The notes: generated by a model from the sequence alone, not told the origin. A stretch of 64,000 nucleotides of DNA from JAILZP01 sp037444185 (GCA_037444185.1 JBBIMW010000001.1:62001-126000); one strand, 5' to 3'. Positions 1-9,142 are shown, counted from the stretch's first letter. A program made the numbers and translations.

Positions 1-492
1 CTGTCCACCTGCGGGATGGCGCCCCGGATAAAGGATCTGGCCGGCCTGGGATTGCCCGTCACCCTGGCGGTTTCGCTCCACGCTGCGGACAACGGCCTGA
101 GAGACAGACTGGTGCCGCTGAACAGGAGGTATCCCCTGGAATCACTGATGGAATCCTGCCAATATTATTATGCGGGTACGGGGCGGAGGATCACTTTTGA
201 GTACGCGTTGCTGGCCGGGATAAATGACAGTCCCGCCCAGGCCCGGCAGCTGGCGGACTTGATCGCGGGCATACCCTGCCACGTGAATCTGATACCTTAC
301 AACCAGGTCCGGGAAAGAAAATATGCCAGATCTTCGCCTGCCGCTGTGCAAACCTTCAAGGCGCAGCTGGAGGAGGCGGGAATAGAGTCCACCGTGCGGC
401 GGGAAATGGGGGCCGACATAGATGCGGCCTGCGGGCAGCTAAGAAGGAGAAACATGTTTTGCAAGCCGGACAATAGAGGAAATACTACTTGA
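1..492 (+). CDS. rlmN: 23S rRNA (adenine2503-C2)-methyltransferase RlmN, 3' part
   Basis: C-terminal part of the dual-specificity radical SAM RNA methyltransferase that methylates C2 of A2503 in 23S rRNA and, in many bacteria, A37 of some tRNAs. The frame is open from the first base and begins inside the radical SAM core at LSTCGMAPRI, matching the family's STCG segment. It continues through VSLHAADNGLRDRLVPLNRR, the FEYALLAGINDS strand and the NLIPYNQV segment, and ends with the typical R(R)EMGADIDAACGQLR tail. The CX3CX2C cluster motif and the N-terminal accessory domain lie upstream of the window. The last 13 residues after the conserved CGQL are ordinary tail. It precedes the FHA/PP2C/PASTA-kinase cluster, as in many Firmicutes. 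Identification is secure; only the length is unknown. Confidence 0.95.
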   Translation: MSTCGMAPRIKDLAGLGLPVTLAVSLHAADNGLRDRLVPLNRRYPLESLMESCQYYYAGTGRRITFEYALLAGINDSPAQARQLADLIAGIPCHVNLIPYNQVRERKYARSSPAAVQTFKAQLEEAGIESTVRREMGADIDAACGQLRRRNMFCKPDNRGNTT

Positions 493-709
493 ACACAGAA
501 TTCAGAACACTGGACACAAGACCCCCCATGCCGCACACATGCGGTGCCTTGGACGAGGCGGCGCCATTAGAAGATGAAAATACGCCCGTCCCCTTCTGAA
601 TTCAGGATTCCGACAGAATAATGGATGCAGCGTGAGCTACTTACAGGTAGGACTGGGAGCCCGGAACGGCGGGCTTAAGCGTCCTCCGCACCGACCAGGG
701 GTGATGGAT

Positions 710-1471
710 ATGGGTCTTTTTTCAGGGCTGGAAGGGAGCCTTGAAAAATACATAGAGGGTTTTTTCAGGGATAGATTCAGGGGCCGGGTGCAACCGCTGG
801 ATATTGCGAAAAAATTGGCCCGGGAGATGCGCGACAGAAAAAGGGTCAGTGTCAATCTGGTTTACGCGCCGAACGAGTATGAGGTCTATTTGTCCCCCGA
901 AGACTGGGAGTCCATATCCTGCCTGGCCGGAGCATTGTCCGGGGAACTTCAGGATTACCTCAGCCAGAAGGCGGGGGAAAGGGAATTTACCTTGGTGGCG
1001 CCTCCCCGGGTGATATTTTTTCATGATGGGGAATTAAGGCCGGGTCAGGTGCGGGTCAGCGGAAAATTCAGCGGTCCGGAGGCTGTCGATGCCGGGTTGG
1101 GGCCGGAGTGCCGGCTGGAGGACACCATGAACTATCGTCCGGCCAGGGACACGGCGCCGGTTCCCGTTGCCGGCCACATTTACCGCCACGTGCTTGAAAT
1201 AATTGAAGGACCCGGCGCCGGAAGGGTGTTCCGGCTGGAAGGCCACCCTCTGGTGCTGGGCCGCAGGGAGTTATGCGACATCGTCCTGCCGGACGGCGGC
1301 GTGTCCCGCAGGCATGCCAGGCTGGAACCGGGCGGGGACGGGTGGGTGATCACCGATCTGAACAGCACCAACGGAACCTTTGTCAACGGGGAGCGCATAA
1401 AGTCGAAGGCGCTGTCCTCCGGGGACAGCGTCAAAATGGGCGCCACTCTGTGCGTGTATAAGGTGGATTAA
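710..1471 (+). CDS. FhaA-like protein (DUF3662 + FHA domain)
   Basis: Cytoplasmic phosphothreonine-binding adaptor, 253 aa. The N-terminal ~120 residues (MGLFSGLEGSLEKYIEGFF onward) resemble the DUF3662/FhaA N-terminal domain. The C-terminal ~95 residues form an FHA domain with its LGRR, SRRHARL and LNSTNGTFVNG motifs, which contact a phosphothreonine peptide. I chose ATG 710 because AGGGGTG (697-703) lies 6 nt upstream; a GTG at 632 would add 26 unconserved residues. It starts a tightly packed run FHA-FHA-PP2C-FtsW-PBP-kinase-rsgA-rpe. By analogy with actinobacterial FhaA/FhaB loci it is probably read by the PASTA kinase encoded downstream, linking kinase signalling to cell-wall synthesis; that role is inferred. 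Confidence 0.88.
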   Translation: MGLFSGLEGSLEKYIEGFFRDRFRGRVQPLDIAKKLAREMRDRKRVSVNLVYAPNEYEVYLSPEDWESISCLAGALSGELQDYLSQKAGEREFTLVAPPRVIFFHDGELRPGQVRVSGKFSGPEAVDAGLGPECRLEDTMNYRPARDTAPVPVAGHIYRHVLEIIEGPGAGRVFRLEGHPLVLGRRELCDIVLPDGGVSRRHARLEPGGDGWVITDLNSTNGTFVNGERIKSKALSSGDSVKMGATLCVYKVD

Positions 1472-1473
1472 TT

Positions 1474-2031
1474 TTGTTTGATCTGATTTTGACATTTTTT
1501 CGTTTTCTGTTCCTGGCGGCATTGTATTTATTTATATTTCAGTTGGTAAGAACGATGTTCAGGGATTTGCGGGCCGGGGAGGACGCCGGGGGCCTCCGGG
1601 TGAAGGCAGCCGCCGGAAGATCCCGCGAAAGGACCGCCGGCAAAGAGGTTCCTCAATGTTTTGGCGCCGGGGCAGGACTGTCCGTTGTGGCTTCGGGTGA
1701 TCCCGGACTTCCGCCTGGTATTTTGTTGACTTTGAAAGACGGCGAAGAAACAAGTCTGGGCCGGAGTAGCCGGAACACGTTAACCTTGGTGGATCCCTCC
1801 GCCTCCATGGACCACGCGGTCATATACAGGAGCGGGGATCAATACTGGCTTTCCGACCGGGGCAGTAAAAACGGCACCTATCTCGGCGGTGTCAGGATAA
1901 ATGCGCCGGCGGCACTGGCGGATGGGGACAGGATCAGTATCGGCGGCGTCACCCTGCAGTTTGTGAGGTGGGATTATGAGATGGAGCCAGGCGACGGAAG
2001 TGGGGCTTGTAAGAAAACAGAACGAAGATAG
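1474..2031 (+). CDS. FhaB-like membrane-anchored FHA protein
   Basis: 185-aa protein with an N-terminal transmembrane helix (about residues 4-25, FFRFLFLAALYLFIFQLV), a variable linker, and a C-terminal FHA domain from about residue 85 with LGRSS, MDHAVIY and DRGSKNGTYLGG. FHA proteins of this kind bind phosphothreonine on kinase substrates at the membrane. The arginine of the FHA GR motif is kept, but SxxH is represented by MDHA, so peptide affinity may differ. The start is TTG 1474, preceded by AAGGTGGA, two bases after the previous stop. Its 3' end overlaps the phosphatase gene by 56 bp in another frame, which indicates translational coupling. Family and operon context agree; the partner peptide is unknown. 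Confidence 0.85.
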   Translation: MFDLILTFFRFLFLAALYLFIFQLVRTMFRDLRAGEDAGGLRVKAAAGRSRERTAGKEVPQCFGAGAGLSVVASGDPGLPPGILLTLKDGEETSLGRSSRNTLTLVDPSASMDHAVIYRSGDQYWLSDRGSKNGTYLGGVRINAPAALADGDRISIGGVTLQFVRWDYEMEPGDGSGACKKTERR

Positions 2032-2689
2032 TGTCTGTGTCGACCCCGGCCTGGCTTTTTTTGCCGTGGCCGATGGAATGGGGGGGCACCGGGCCGGGGA
2101 AGTGGCCAGCCGGATGGCCTTGGAAACGGTGGTGCGGAGGCTGAATGCCGGTCACCGGGAAGACGCTGCGAAAAGTCTGCTGGAGGGTGTGCGGCAGGCC
2201 AACAGCAGTATATATGCGGCATCCAGGAGCGATGGATCCTGCCGGGGAATGGGCACCACCATTTCCGCCGCCGCAATCAGGGACGGTGAATTGATTCTGG
2301 CCCACGTTGGTGACAGCAGGGCTTATCTGATCAGGGGGGATAAAATACACCCCCTTACCGAGGATCATTCCCTGGTCCAGGAAATGATCAGGCACGGAGG
2401 CATTTCCAGGGAGCAGGCCCGGGAACACCCCCACAGAAACGTGCTTACCAGGGCCCTGGGCACCGATCCCGAGGTGGACGTTGATCTGATCAGCACGGGA
2501 CTGGAAAAGGGGGACATTGTCCTTCTGTGTACCGATGGTTTGTGCGGCCTGGTGGGAGACGAAGAAATACTGCAGCTGGTCAGGGAGGCGGGCGTTCCCC
2601 ACCGGGCTGTGAAGAACCTGGTGGATGAGGCCCTCAAGCGGGGAGGCGCCGATAACATATCGGTGATAGTGGTTGAACTGGATGAATAG
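1976..2689 (+). CDS. prpC: PP2C-type Ser/Thr protein phosphatase (PrpC/Stp-like)
   Basis: 237-aa metal-dependent phosphatase that would reverse phosphorylation by the PASTA kinase encoded 2.8 kb downstream. PP2C motifs occur in order: RKQNEDS at the N-terminus, ADGMGGH (metal-binding Asp), GMGTT, HVGDSRAYL, EDHS, CTDGL and GGADNISVI. Length matches bacterial PrpC/Stp enzymes (about 240-250 aa), and no membrane segment or regulatory domain is present. It starts at ATG 1976, inside the 3' end of the FHA gene, and its stop overlaps the start of the FtsW-like gene, so the three are probably translationally coupled. Pairing of prpC with prkC in one cluster is standard for Firmicutes. Confidence 0.94.
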   Translation: MRWSQATEVGLVRKQNEDSVCVDPGLAFFAVADGMGGHRAGEVASRMALETVVRRLNAGHREDAAKSLLEGVRQANSSIYAASRSDGSCRGMGTTISAAAIRDGELILAHVGDSRAYLIRGDKIHPLTEDHSLVQEMIRHGGISREQAREHPHRNVLTRALGTDPEVDVDLISTGLEKGDIVLLCTDGLCGLVGDEEILQLVREAGVPHRAVKNLVDEALKRGGADNISVIVVELDE

Positions 2690-3962
2690 GGGAAGTGAAA
2701 TAAAGCTTTTACTTTTGGCCTGGGTATTCCTGGCCTCCGGTGCGGCGGCCGGCCATCTTTGGAGGGGCGGGGACCTCCGCACGGCTTTTATCGGGGCTGT
2801 GGCACCGGCTTTGGCTTTTCTGCTGGTGGCTATAATGTGGCATTTTTTTAAATTCAGAGCGGATCAGTTCATGCTGCCGCTGGTGGCTATGCTTTCATAC
2901 ACCGGCCTGGTTTTTCTGTACCGCCTGCACCCGGATTACGCATACAGGCAGTTTATCTGGCTACTGGCGGGGCTGTTGTTGCTGTTTCTGACCACCAGGC
3001 TGTTTACCGATTACAGGCGGCTTTCAGAGTACAAGTATGTGTACGGGCTGCTGGGGGCCCTGGCGCTGATTGTGCCAATATTTTTCGGCATTGAGCAGGG
3101 AGGGGCCAGGAGCTGGCTGGACTTCAAGCTTTTTCACCTGCAGCCTTCGGAGTTCGTAAAAATACTGGTGGTGCTTTTTCTGGCGTCTTTTATGTCTGAA
3201 AACAGGCTGTTGCTGACCCGGGGCACGGAATCCGTATTGGGCCTGGCCATGCCCGGCCCGGGAGTATGGGCGCCCCTGTTGGGAATGTGGGGGGTGTCCC
3301 TGATACTGCTGGTTTTTCAGAGGGATTTGGGCACGGCCCTGATATATTACGGCGCCTTCCTGGCCATGGTGTATGTGGCTACGGCCAGGATGGCCTATAT
3401 TGCTTTGGGGCTGGGACTTTTCACCGCCGGTGGCGCCCTGGGTTATGTGTTCTTTGAGCATGTAAGGCAGAGGGTGGGCATATGGCTTTTGAGTCCGTAC
3501 GAATTCGTTGTGCTGGGAGAAAAGGAATACGACCAGGCTTACCAGATTATCCAATCCCTTTTCGCCATCGGGGCGGGCGGGCTGACCGGCGCCGGGCTGG
3601 GGGCGGGATACCCGGGGTTTATACCGGCGGTGCACACCGACTTCATTTTCGCCGCCGTAACCGAGGAGATCGGCCTGATGGGGGGGCTGGGAATTATATC
3701 ACTCTATATGATTCTTGTTTACCGGGGCTTTAAAGTGGCCCTGGAGGCCGGGGACGACTTTTTAAAGCTTCTGGCCTCCGGGCTTACCGCCTTGATGGGG
3801 CTGCAGGCCTTTATCATCGTGGCCGGTGTGACCAAGCTGCTGCCCCTGACCGGGGTTACGCTGCCCTTCATAAGTTATGGCGGCAGCTCACTGGTGGCCA
3901 ATTTCATCATTATCGGGATGCTGATGAACATTTCCCACGGGGCGCGGTCCCATGGACGGTAA
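2682..3962 (+). CDS. FtsW/RodA/SpoVE-family peptidoglycan glycosyltransferase
   Basis: Polytopic SEDS protein, about 426 aa with roughly ten transmembrane helices, which polymerises lipid II into glycan strands together with a class B PBP. Family signatures include QPSEFVKI, FQRDLGTALIYYG, a loop with GLGAGYPGFIPAVHTDFIF, and a C-terminal ISYGGSSLVANF. ATG 2682 overlaps the phosphatase stop (ATGAATAG); an in-frame TTG at 2673 would add only three residues. The next gene encodes a class B transpeptidase and overlaps by 11 bp, the usual SEDS-bPBP pair. Which process it serves (elongation, division or sporulation) cannot be told from sequence alone, so no symbol is given. Position beside PrkC and PrpC suggests phospho-control. 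Confidence 0.93.
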   Translation: MNRGSEIKLLLLAWVFLASGAAAGHLWRGGDLRTAFIGAVAPALAFLLVAIMWHFFKFRADQFMLPLVAMLSYTGLVFLYRLHPDYAYRQFIWLLAGLLLLFLTTRLFTDYRRLSEYKYVYGLLGALALIVPIFFGIEQGGARSWLDFKLFHLQPSEFVKILVVLFLASFMSENRLLLTRGTESVLGLAMPGPGVWAPLLGMWGVSLILLVFQRDLGTALIYYGAFLAMVYVATARMAYIALGLGLFTAGGALGYVFFEHVRQRVGIWLLSPYEFVVLGEKEYDQAYQIIQSLFAIGAGGLTGAGLGAGYPGFIPAVHTDFIFAAVTEEIGLMGGLGIISLYMILVYRGFKVALEAGDDFLKLLASGLTALMGLQAFIIVAGVTKLLPLTGVTLPFISYGGSSLVANFIIIGMLMNISHGARSHGR

Positions 3963-5433
3963 TATAAGGAAGCTCGGTTATTTTTTCATCGCCCTGTTCG
4001 GGGTGTTGGCGCTGTATCTGGGATACCTAAACGCAGTGCTGGGGCCCGGATTGTCCACCGACCCCCGCAATAGGCGGCTAGCGGCCGCTGAGGAGGCTGT
4101 GATCCGGGGGACCATATATGATCGGCGGGGTGAAGTGCTGGCCGAGGACAGGGAGACCGGCGGGGTCAGGCAAAGGGTTTATCCCCTGGGGAAGGCCACC
4201 GCCCACGTGCTGGGCTTCGTTTCTCCGCGCTATGGGCGAACCGGGCTGGAGTCTGCGCTGGACGGCCATCTGCTGGCACTGGACGGGGCCGGCAGGATTC
4301 AGGCCTTTGTGGACCGGGTGCTGGGCCGGCAGAGACGGGGTTATGATGTATGGCTTTCCATTGACGGCAGACTCCAGGAGCGGGCCTGGAAACTGATGGA
4401 TGGAAGGGCCGGGGCGGTGGTGGCCCTGGATCCCCGGACCGGGGCGGTGCTGGCCCTGGTCAGCTCGCCCTCCTTTGACCCGGCTTCGGTGGACGCCGTG
4501 GTGCGCACCGAAGCCGGCGTTCAGAACGGCAAAAGGGTGGAGTACAATATAACCGGGCACGACGTCCTCAAGGCGCAAACCGGGGCCGCCCCTCTTTTGA
4601 ACAGGGCCGCCCGGGGTATTTATACTCCGGGGTCGGTGTTTAAAATAATAACCGGGGCCGGGTTGCTGGAATCCGGTCCTCAAAATTATGGCAGGATTTA
4701 TCAGTGCAATGGCGGCATTACGGTGGAAGGTTTCGAGCTGAAGGATTTTGGTGTGCACGGAAAAATAGGGTTCAATGACGCAGTGGCACTATCGTGCAAT
4801 GCCGCCTTCGCCGGTATGGGGCTGGAGCTGGGCGGGGAAGGCCTGAAGAAGGCGGCGGCGTCCTTCGGCTTTCAACTGCTGGAGTATGACAGATACGGAC
4901 GATACGGGGGCTATCCGGTGACCGGGGGCGAAGTGCCGTTCAATCCCGGCATCATGCCGTCCAACAGGATGGATGGCCCGGAACTGGCGTCCACCGCCAT
5001 CGGGCAGGGGCGGGTGCTGGTCAGTCCCATGCAGATGGCCCTGTTGGCGGCGGGGGTGGCCAATGGGGGCGTGGTGATGAAGCCCCTGGTGATTGACAGG
5101 GTGGTGGCCAGAAACGGCATGATGCTAAAAAGGATGGCGCCGGAGGAGTTGTACAAAGCGGTTTCTCCGGAAACGGCCCGGGCCCTCACCGCCGCCCTGG
5201 AGGAGGCGGTGAAGCGGGGAACCGGAACTCTGGCCGCGCTGCCGGGGACAAGGGTGGCCGGCAAGACCGGATCGGCCCAGAATCCACACGGCCGGACCCA
5301 CGCCTGGTTTGTGGGCTTTGCGCCGGCTGCCGGACCCCGCATCGCGGTGGCGGTGGTGCTGGAAAACGCCGGGCCCGGCGCCGGTCTGGCGGCGCCCCTG
5401 GCTGGGGAATTGTTCAGGGAATACTTGAAATAG
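3952..5433 (+). CDS. pbpA: Class B penicillin-binding protein (PbpA-like transpeptidase)
   Basis: 493-aa peptidoglycan transpeptidase anchored by an N-terminal helix (about residues 9-28). Active-site motifs are complete: S228-V-F-K231 within YTPGSVFK, S281-C-N283, and K438-T-G440 in AGKTGSAQ. The region between the anchor and the catalytic domain is short (about 120 aa, containing GTIYDRRGEVLAE), as in actinobacterial and clostridial PbpA, and shorter than the dimerisation module of classical PBP2/PBP3. It pairs with the SEDS glycosyltransferase just upstream and is followed 15 bp later by the PASTA kinase. Mature enzyme acts on the outer face of the membrane, cross-linking stem peptides. 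Start is ATG 3952, overlapping the preceding stop. Confidence 0.92.
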   Translation: MDGNIRKLGYFFIALFGVLALYLGYLNAVLGPGLSTDPRNRRLAAAEEAVIRGTIYDRRGEVLAEDRETGGVRQRVYPLGKATAHVLGFVSPRYGRTGLESALDGHLLALDGAGRIQAFVDRVLGRQRRGYDVWLSIDGRLQERAWKLMDGRAGAVVALDPRTGAVLALVSSPSFDPASVDAVVRTEAGVQNGKRVEYNITGHDVLKAQTGAAPLLNRAARGIYTPGSVFKIITGAGLLESGPQNYGRIYQCNGGITVEGFELKDFGVHGKIGFNDAVALSCNAAFAGMGLELGGEGLKKAAASFGFQLLEYDRYGRYGGYPVTGGEVPFNPGIMPSNRMDGPELASTAIGQGRVLVSPMQMALLAAGVANGGVVMKPLVIDRVVARNGMMLKRMAPEELYKAVSPETARALTAALEEAVKRGTGTLAALPGTRVAGKTGSAQNPHGRTHAWFVGFAPAAGPRIAVAVVLENAGPGAGLAAPLAGELFREYLK

Positions 5434-5448
5434 GGGTGAAGGGCTTTA

Positions 5449-7335
5449 ATGCTGGGCAGGCTGCTGGGAAACCGCTATGAGATACTCGAACAGCTGGGTG
5501 GCGGCGGGATGGCGGTGGTATACAAAGGCCGCGATATTATTTTGAGCCGCCTGGTGACAATTAAGTTGATGCGGTCCGAATTCACCTCTGACGAGGACTT
5601 TGTCCGCCGCTTCAGGCGGGAGGCCCAGGCGGTGGCGAGCCTTTCGCATCCCAATATAGTCAGTATATACGATGTGGGCCGGGAGGGGGAAATGCACTAC
5701 CTGGTAATGGAGTACGTGGACGGAGAGGATTTGAGGAGTATCATCAAGCGGCAGGGCTACCTGGATCCGGTAAAGGCCGTCAGGATTGCCAGGCAGGTTT
5801 GCGACGCGCTGGATCACGCCCACGAGAACAATATTGTCCATAGGGACGTGAAACCTCACAATATTCTCATTACCAGGGCCGGGAGGGCCAAGCTGACCGA
5901 TTTCGGCATAGCCAGGGAAGCCACCGCCGCCACGGTGACCACCACGGACACCATCATCGGGTCTGTGCACTATCTGTCTCCGGAGCAGGCCAGGGGAGAG
6001 CTGGCCGGCCCCAAGTCGGACATATATTCCCTGGGGGCGGTACTGTATGAAATGCTTACCGGGACTGTGCCGTTCACGGGCAACAGCCCTATTTCCATAG
6101 CCATAAAACATATTCAGGACAGTCCGGAACCCATTGCCGCCAAAAGGCCCGGCATTAAGCCAGAATTGGAGCGGGTGGTGATGAGGGCGCTGCACAAGGA
6201 ACCGGACAGGAGGTTCGACAGCGCCAGGGAGATGTCCTTTCAGTTGGAGGAAGCCCTGGCCGGGGACGACGGCGACACCACCCGGATTATAGCCATTGAC
6301 CGGGGAGGAATGCAGGCACTGAAATTGACCGGCCAATACCCCGGCGCCGCTGGCGGCATGGGCAACGGCCATCAAAACCTGACAAATCCATCCAGAAGGC
6401 TGAGGCCGGCGGGCTGGGCGTTGTTGTTCATACTGGTGGCGCTAATGGCCGGGGGCGGTTTATATGGATTTTACCGGTTCATAAAAGTGCCGGAGGTAAT
6501 GGTTCCAGGTGTTGTGGGCAAGCCGTTGCAGGAGGCCAGGGAGATATTGACCGGAAAGGGACTGCAAGTCAGGGTCAAGGATCAGTTTAACTCCACCGTC
6601 CGGGAAGGGCTGGTAATCGCCCAGGACCACGGTCCCAATGACCCTCCGGTGAAAATAAACAGAGTGATCACCCTTACGGTCAGCAAGGGGGCGGACTTAA
6701 GGACGGTGCCCAACCTGGTCAAACTCAGTATTATTGATGCCAGGACGAAGGTTCTGGAAGCCGGCTTTGAACTGGAGGAGCCACCCAGTGAAGTGGCCAG
6801 CAGCGAGATTGAGAAGGGATTTGTGGTCAGCCAGCAGCCGGCCGCCTATGCGAAGGAACCCAGGGGGTCGAAGGTGTCGGTTACCGTCTCAAAGGGCCGG
6901 GAGGTGGCGGATAAAAAGGTGCCCGATTTGAAAGGGCTGTCTTTTGATCAGGCCGGGTCAAAGCTGGCCGAACTAAAGCTTGAGCTGGACCGGGACGTGG
7001 TATACCAGACCAGCGCCGAGTATCTGAAGGGGCAGATATTGTCCCAATTCCCCGGCGCCGGTGAGATGGCGGTGGAGGGAAGCGTCGTCAAGGTGACCGT
7101 AAGCAGCGGCCCCGGGCCGGCCGCCAGGGACGCCAGGGTTTCCATACAGGTGCCCAATGACGGCAAGGTCCATGTGGTTAAAATAGTTGTCACCGATGTG
7201 CGGGGGACCAGCCATGAGTACGTCAGGAGCCACAACCCCGGGGATCGGGTGGTGGAAGACGTGAGGTACTGGGGCAAGGCCGTGATCGCAGTATATATTG
7301 ATGACAAAAAGATAAAGGAGCAAACACTGGATTAG
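5449..7335 (+). CDS. prkC: PASTA-domain Ser/Thr protein kinase PrkC/StkP type
   Basis: 628-aa membrane kinase. The cytoplasmic Hanks-type domain covers about residues 10-270, with the glycine loop GGGGMAVVYKG, catalytic lysine in TIKLM, catalytic loop HRDVKPHN, DFGIAR and an APE-like SPEQ. A juxtamembrane linker is followed by one helix (about 322-345, ALLFILVALMAGGGLYGFY). Three extracellular PASTA repeats follow (about 346-412, 413-482 and 483-550), each ending in TVSKG or TVSSG. The last ~75 residues form an extra beta-rich tail. PASTA domains bind muropeptides or lipid II, so the kinase is predicted to couple wall status to phosphorylation of FHA and division proteins; PrpC is encoded upstream. 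Start ATG 5449 has GGGGTGA about 10 nt upstream. Confidence 0.95.
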   Translation: MLGRLLGNRYEILEQLGGGGMAVVYKGRDIILSRLVTIKLMRSEFTSDEDFVRRFRREAQAVASLSHPNIVSIYDVGREGEMHYLVMEYVDGEDLRSIIKRQGYLDPVKAVRIARQVCDALDHAHENNIVHRDVKPHNILITRAGRAKLTDFGIAREATAATVTTTDTIIGSVHYLSPEQARGELAGPKSDIYSLGAVLYEMLTGTVPFTGNSPISIAIKHIQDSPEPIAAKRPGIKPELERVVMRALHKEPDRRFDSAREMSFQLEEALAGDDGDTTRIIAIDRGGMQALKLTGQYPGAAGGMGNGHQNLTNPSRRLRPAGWALLFILVALMAGGGLYGFYRFIKVPEVMVPGVVGKPLQEAREILTGKGLQVRVKDQFNSTVREGLVIAQDHGPNDPPVKINRVITLTVSKGADLRTVPNLVKLSIIDARTKVLEAGFELEEPPSEVASSEIEKGFVVSQQPAAYAKEPRGSKVSVTVSKGREVADKKVPDLKGLSFDQAGSKLAELKLELDRDVVYQTSAEYLKGQILSQFPGAGEMAVEGSVVKVTVSSGPGPAARDARVSIQVPNDGKVHVVKIVVTDVRGTSHEYVRSHNPGDRVVEDVRYWGKAVIAVYIDDKKIKEQTLD

Positions 7336-7337
7336 GT

Positions 7338-8219
7338 ATGGAACAGGTGATGGACGGGGTAGTTACGAAGGCTTACGGGGGTTTTTATTTTGTAAAGGCC
7401 GGGCGGCGCCGGTGGCAGTGTACGGCGAGGGGTGTATTCAAGCACCGCGGTATTGACGTCATGGTGGGGGACAGGGTGGCCGTACGGCCCATCGGTGCGG
7501 ACCGGGGAGTGCTTGAAAGGGTTCACCCCCGGAGCAATGCTCTGGTGCGGCCACCGGTGGCCAATGTGAACAGGGCCGTGGTGGTATTCGCCCTTAAGGA
7601 TCCCGGCCCGTCTCCGGCGCTGCTGGACCGTATGCTGATATCCGCTGAATATGAGGGTGTGGAGCCGGTGCTCTGTTTCAATAAGTCCGACCTGGCCGGC
7701 GGTGATTTACTGGAAATAACTGTTCCCTACATGGCGGCCGGCTACCGGGTGCTGAGCACCAGCGCCAGGGACGGGTCGGGGGTAAATCAGCTGAAAGAAC
7801 TGCTGAAGGACGGTATTTCAGTGTTTGCCGGGCCTTCCGGGGTTGGTAAAACCAGTCTGCTCAACGCCATTAGCCCGGGCCTGTGCTTAAAGACGGGGGA
7901 AGTGGCGCACAAGCTGAAAAGAGGCAGGCATACCACCAGGCATGTGGAATTGCTTTGTCTGGAAGAAGGCGGGATGGTGGTCGACACCCCCGGTTTTTCC
8001 AGTCTGTTTCTGCCGGATATAAAAAAAGAAAGTTTGTACACTTTTTTCCCCGAAATGGAAAGATACGCCCCGGGCTGCAGGTTTGCAGGCTGTCTGCACA
8101 GGGCCGAGCCCGGTTGCGCGGTGAAGGAGGCCGTGGCGGGAAACAAAGTGGACACCGGCCGCTACGAAAGGTATCTGGGAATACTGGACGAGATTGTTGA
8201 CAGGGAGAGGAGTTATTGA
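7338..8219 (+). CDS. rsgA: Ribosome small-subunit-dependent GTPase RsgA
   Basis: 293-aa GTPase that checks late 30S assembly. The domain order is the diagnostic circular permutation: an N-terminal OB fold (about residues 1-70), then G4 (FNKSD) before G1 (GPSGVGKTSL) and G3 (DTPGF), and a C-terminal zinc finger with CRFAGCLH...C. Length fits the family. The gene starts two bases after the kinase stop and is followed directly by rpe, the usual prkC-rsgA-rpe order of Firmicutes. An ATG at 7350 is an alternative start four codons in. Confidence 0.95.
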   Translation: MEQVMDGVVTKAYGGFYFVKAGRRRWQCTARGVFKHRGIDVMVGDRVAVRPIGADRGVLERVHPRSNALVRPPVANVNRAVVVFALKDPGPSPALLDRMLISAEYEGVEPVLCFNKSDLAGGDLLEITVPYMAAGYRVLSTSARDGSGVNQLKELLKDGISVFAGPSGVGKTSLLNAISPGLCLKTGEVAHKLKRGRHTTRHVELLCLEEGGMVVDTPGFSSLFLPDIKKESLYTFFPEMERYAPGCRFAGCLHRAEPGCAVKEAVAGNKVDTGRYERYLGILDEIVDRERSY

Positions 8220-8909
8220 ATGGTTAAACTGGCTCCGTCAATTCTTGCGGCGGACTTTTCGCGGCTGGGGGAAGATGTGCGCAGGGTGGAGGAGGCCGGG
8301 GCCGAATATTTGCACCTGGACGTGATGGACGGACATTTTGTGCCCAACATCACCTTTGGCCCCCAGGTGGTGTCCGCCCTGAGGAATAAATCCGGCATGG
8401 TCTTTGATGTTCACCTGATGATAAAGAATCCCGATCTTTACATAGAAGGTTTTATCGATGCAGGGGCCGATCTGGTGACGGTGCATGCCGAAACGGCGAT
8501 CCACCTGCACCGGACCCTTCAGGCCATAAAGAAAAAAGGGGCCAGGGCCGGCGTGGCCCTTAACCCTTCCACCCACCATTCGGTGCTTGAGTATGTTTTG
8601 GGCATGCTGGATCTGGTGCTGGTGATGATGGTGAACCCCGGCTTTGGCGGGCAGGAGTTCATCCGGGAAATGGTGCCCAAAATCAGGGCCGTCAGATGCA
8701 TGATGGACGAGACCGGATCAGGGGCCGAGATACAGGTGGACGGCGGGATAACCGCAGCCACCGCCCCCGTGGTGGTGGCCGCCGGCGCCACGGTGCTGGT
8801 GGCCGGGTCATCAGTCTTTTGCTCGCCGGATCCCGGCAAAGCGGTGAGGGACATAAAGCGGGCGGCGATTTCGGCCTCCGGTGGCCGGTGGCAGGACGGG
8901 CGGCTGTAG
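8220..8909 (+). CDS. rpe: Ribulose-phosphate 3-epimerase
   Basis: 229-aa TIM-barrel enzyme interconverting D-ribulose 5-phosphate and D-xylulose 5-phosphate in the pentose phosphate pathway. Clear family segments are KLAPSILAADFSRLGED at the N-terminus, LHLDVMDGHFVPNITFGP (metal His and Asp), DVHLMIKNPD, VALNPSTH, MMVNPGFGGQEF and VDGGITAATAP. The start lies directly on the rsgA stop (TGAATGG), so the two are likely co-translated. The last ten residues are a non-conserved tail. Identification is secure. Confidence 0.96.
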   Translation: MVKLAPSILAADFSRLGEDVRRVEEAGAEYLHLDVMDGHFVPNITFGPQVVSALRNKSGMVFDVHLMIKNPDLYIEGFIDAGADLVTVHAETAIHLHRTLQAIKKKGARAGVALNPSTHHSVLEYVLGMLDLVLVMMVNPGFGGQEFIREMVPKIRAVRCMMDETGSGAEIQVDGGITAATAPVVVAAGATVLVAGSSVFCSPDPGKAVRDIKRAAISASGGRWQDGRL

Positions 8910-8977
8910 GTGGAATCGGGGGTTTGATTTCGCAGTTGGGGTTGGAATATGACAATTTGTTCAGTGGAGGTGATATG

Positions 8978-9100
8978 ATGGCCGTATACAAGTGCGGGGA
9001 GTGCGGTAATGTGGTGGAGAGCCGTTGCAAGCCAGGCAAATGCAAATCCTGCGGGGCGCTGAAGGACAAGCTGGTGAAACAGGAGCAGCCCAAGAAATAA
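8978..9100 (+). CDS. RCKP-type rubredoxin-like small zinc/iron protein
   Basis: 40-aa protein with two CXXC pairs, YKCGECG and KCKSCGA, joined by the ESRCKPG turn. This matches the short rubredoxin-like (RCKP) zinc-ribbon family common in anaerobic Firmicutes. The four cysteines would bind Fe or Zn; in iron form it could be a one-electron carrier, but no partner is visible. GGAGG at 8966-8970 serves ATG 8978 (or the adjacent ATG 8975). It is encoded 68 bp after rpe and before a separate chemotaxis gene. Function beyond metal binding is not known. Confidence 0.8.
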   Translation: MAVYKCGECGNVVESRCKPGKCKSCGALKDKLVKQEQPKK

Positions 9101-9142
9101 TGTGCAGGTTTATTATTAATTCTTATAGGATTAAGAAGGATT

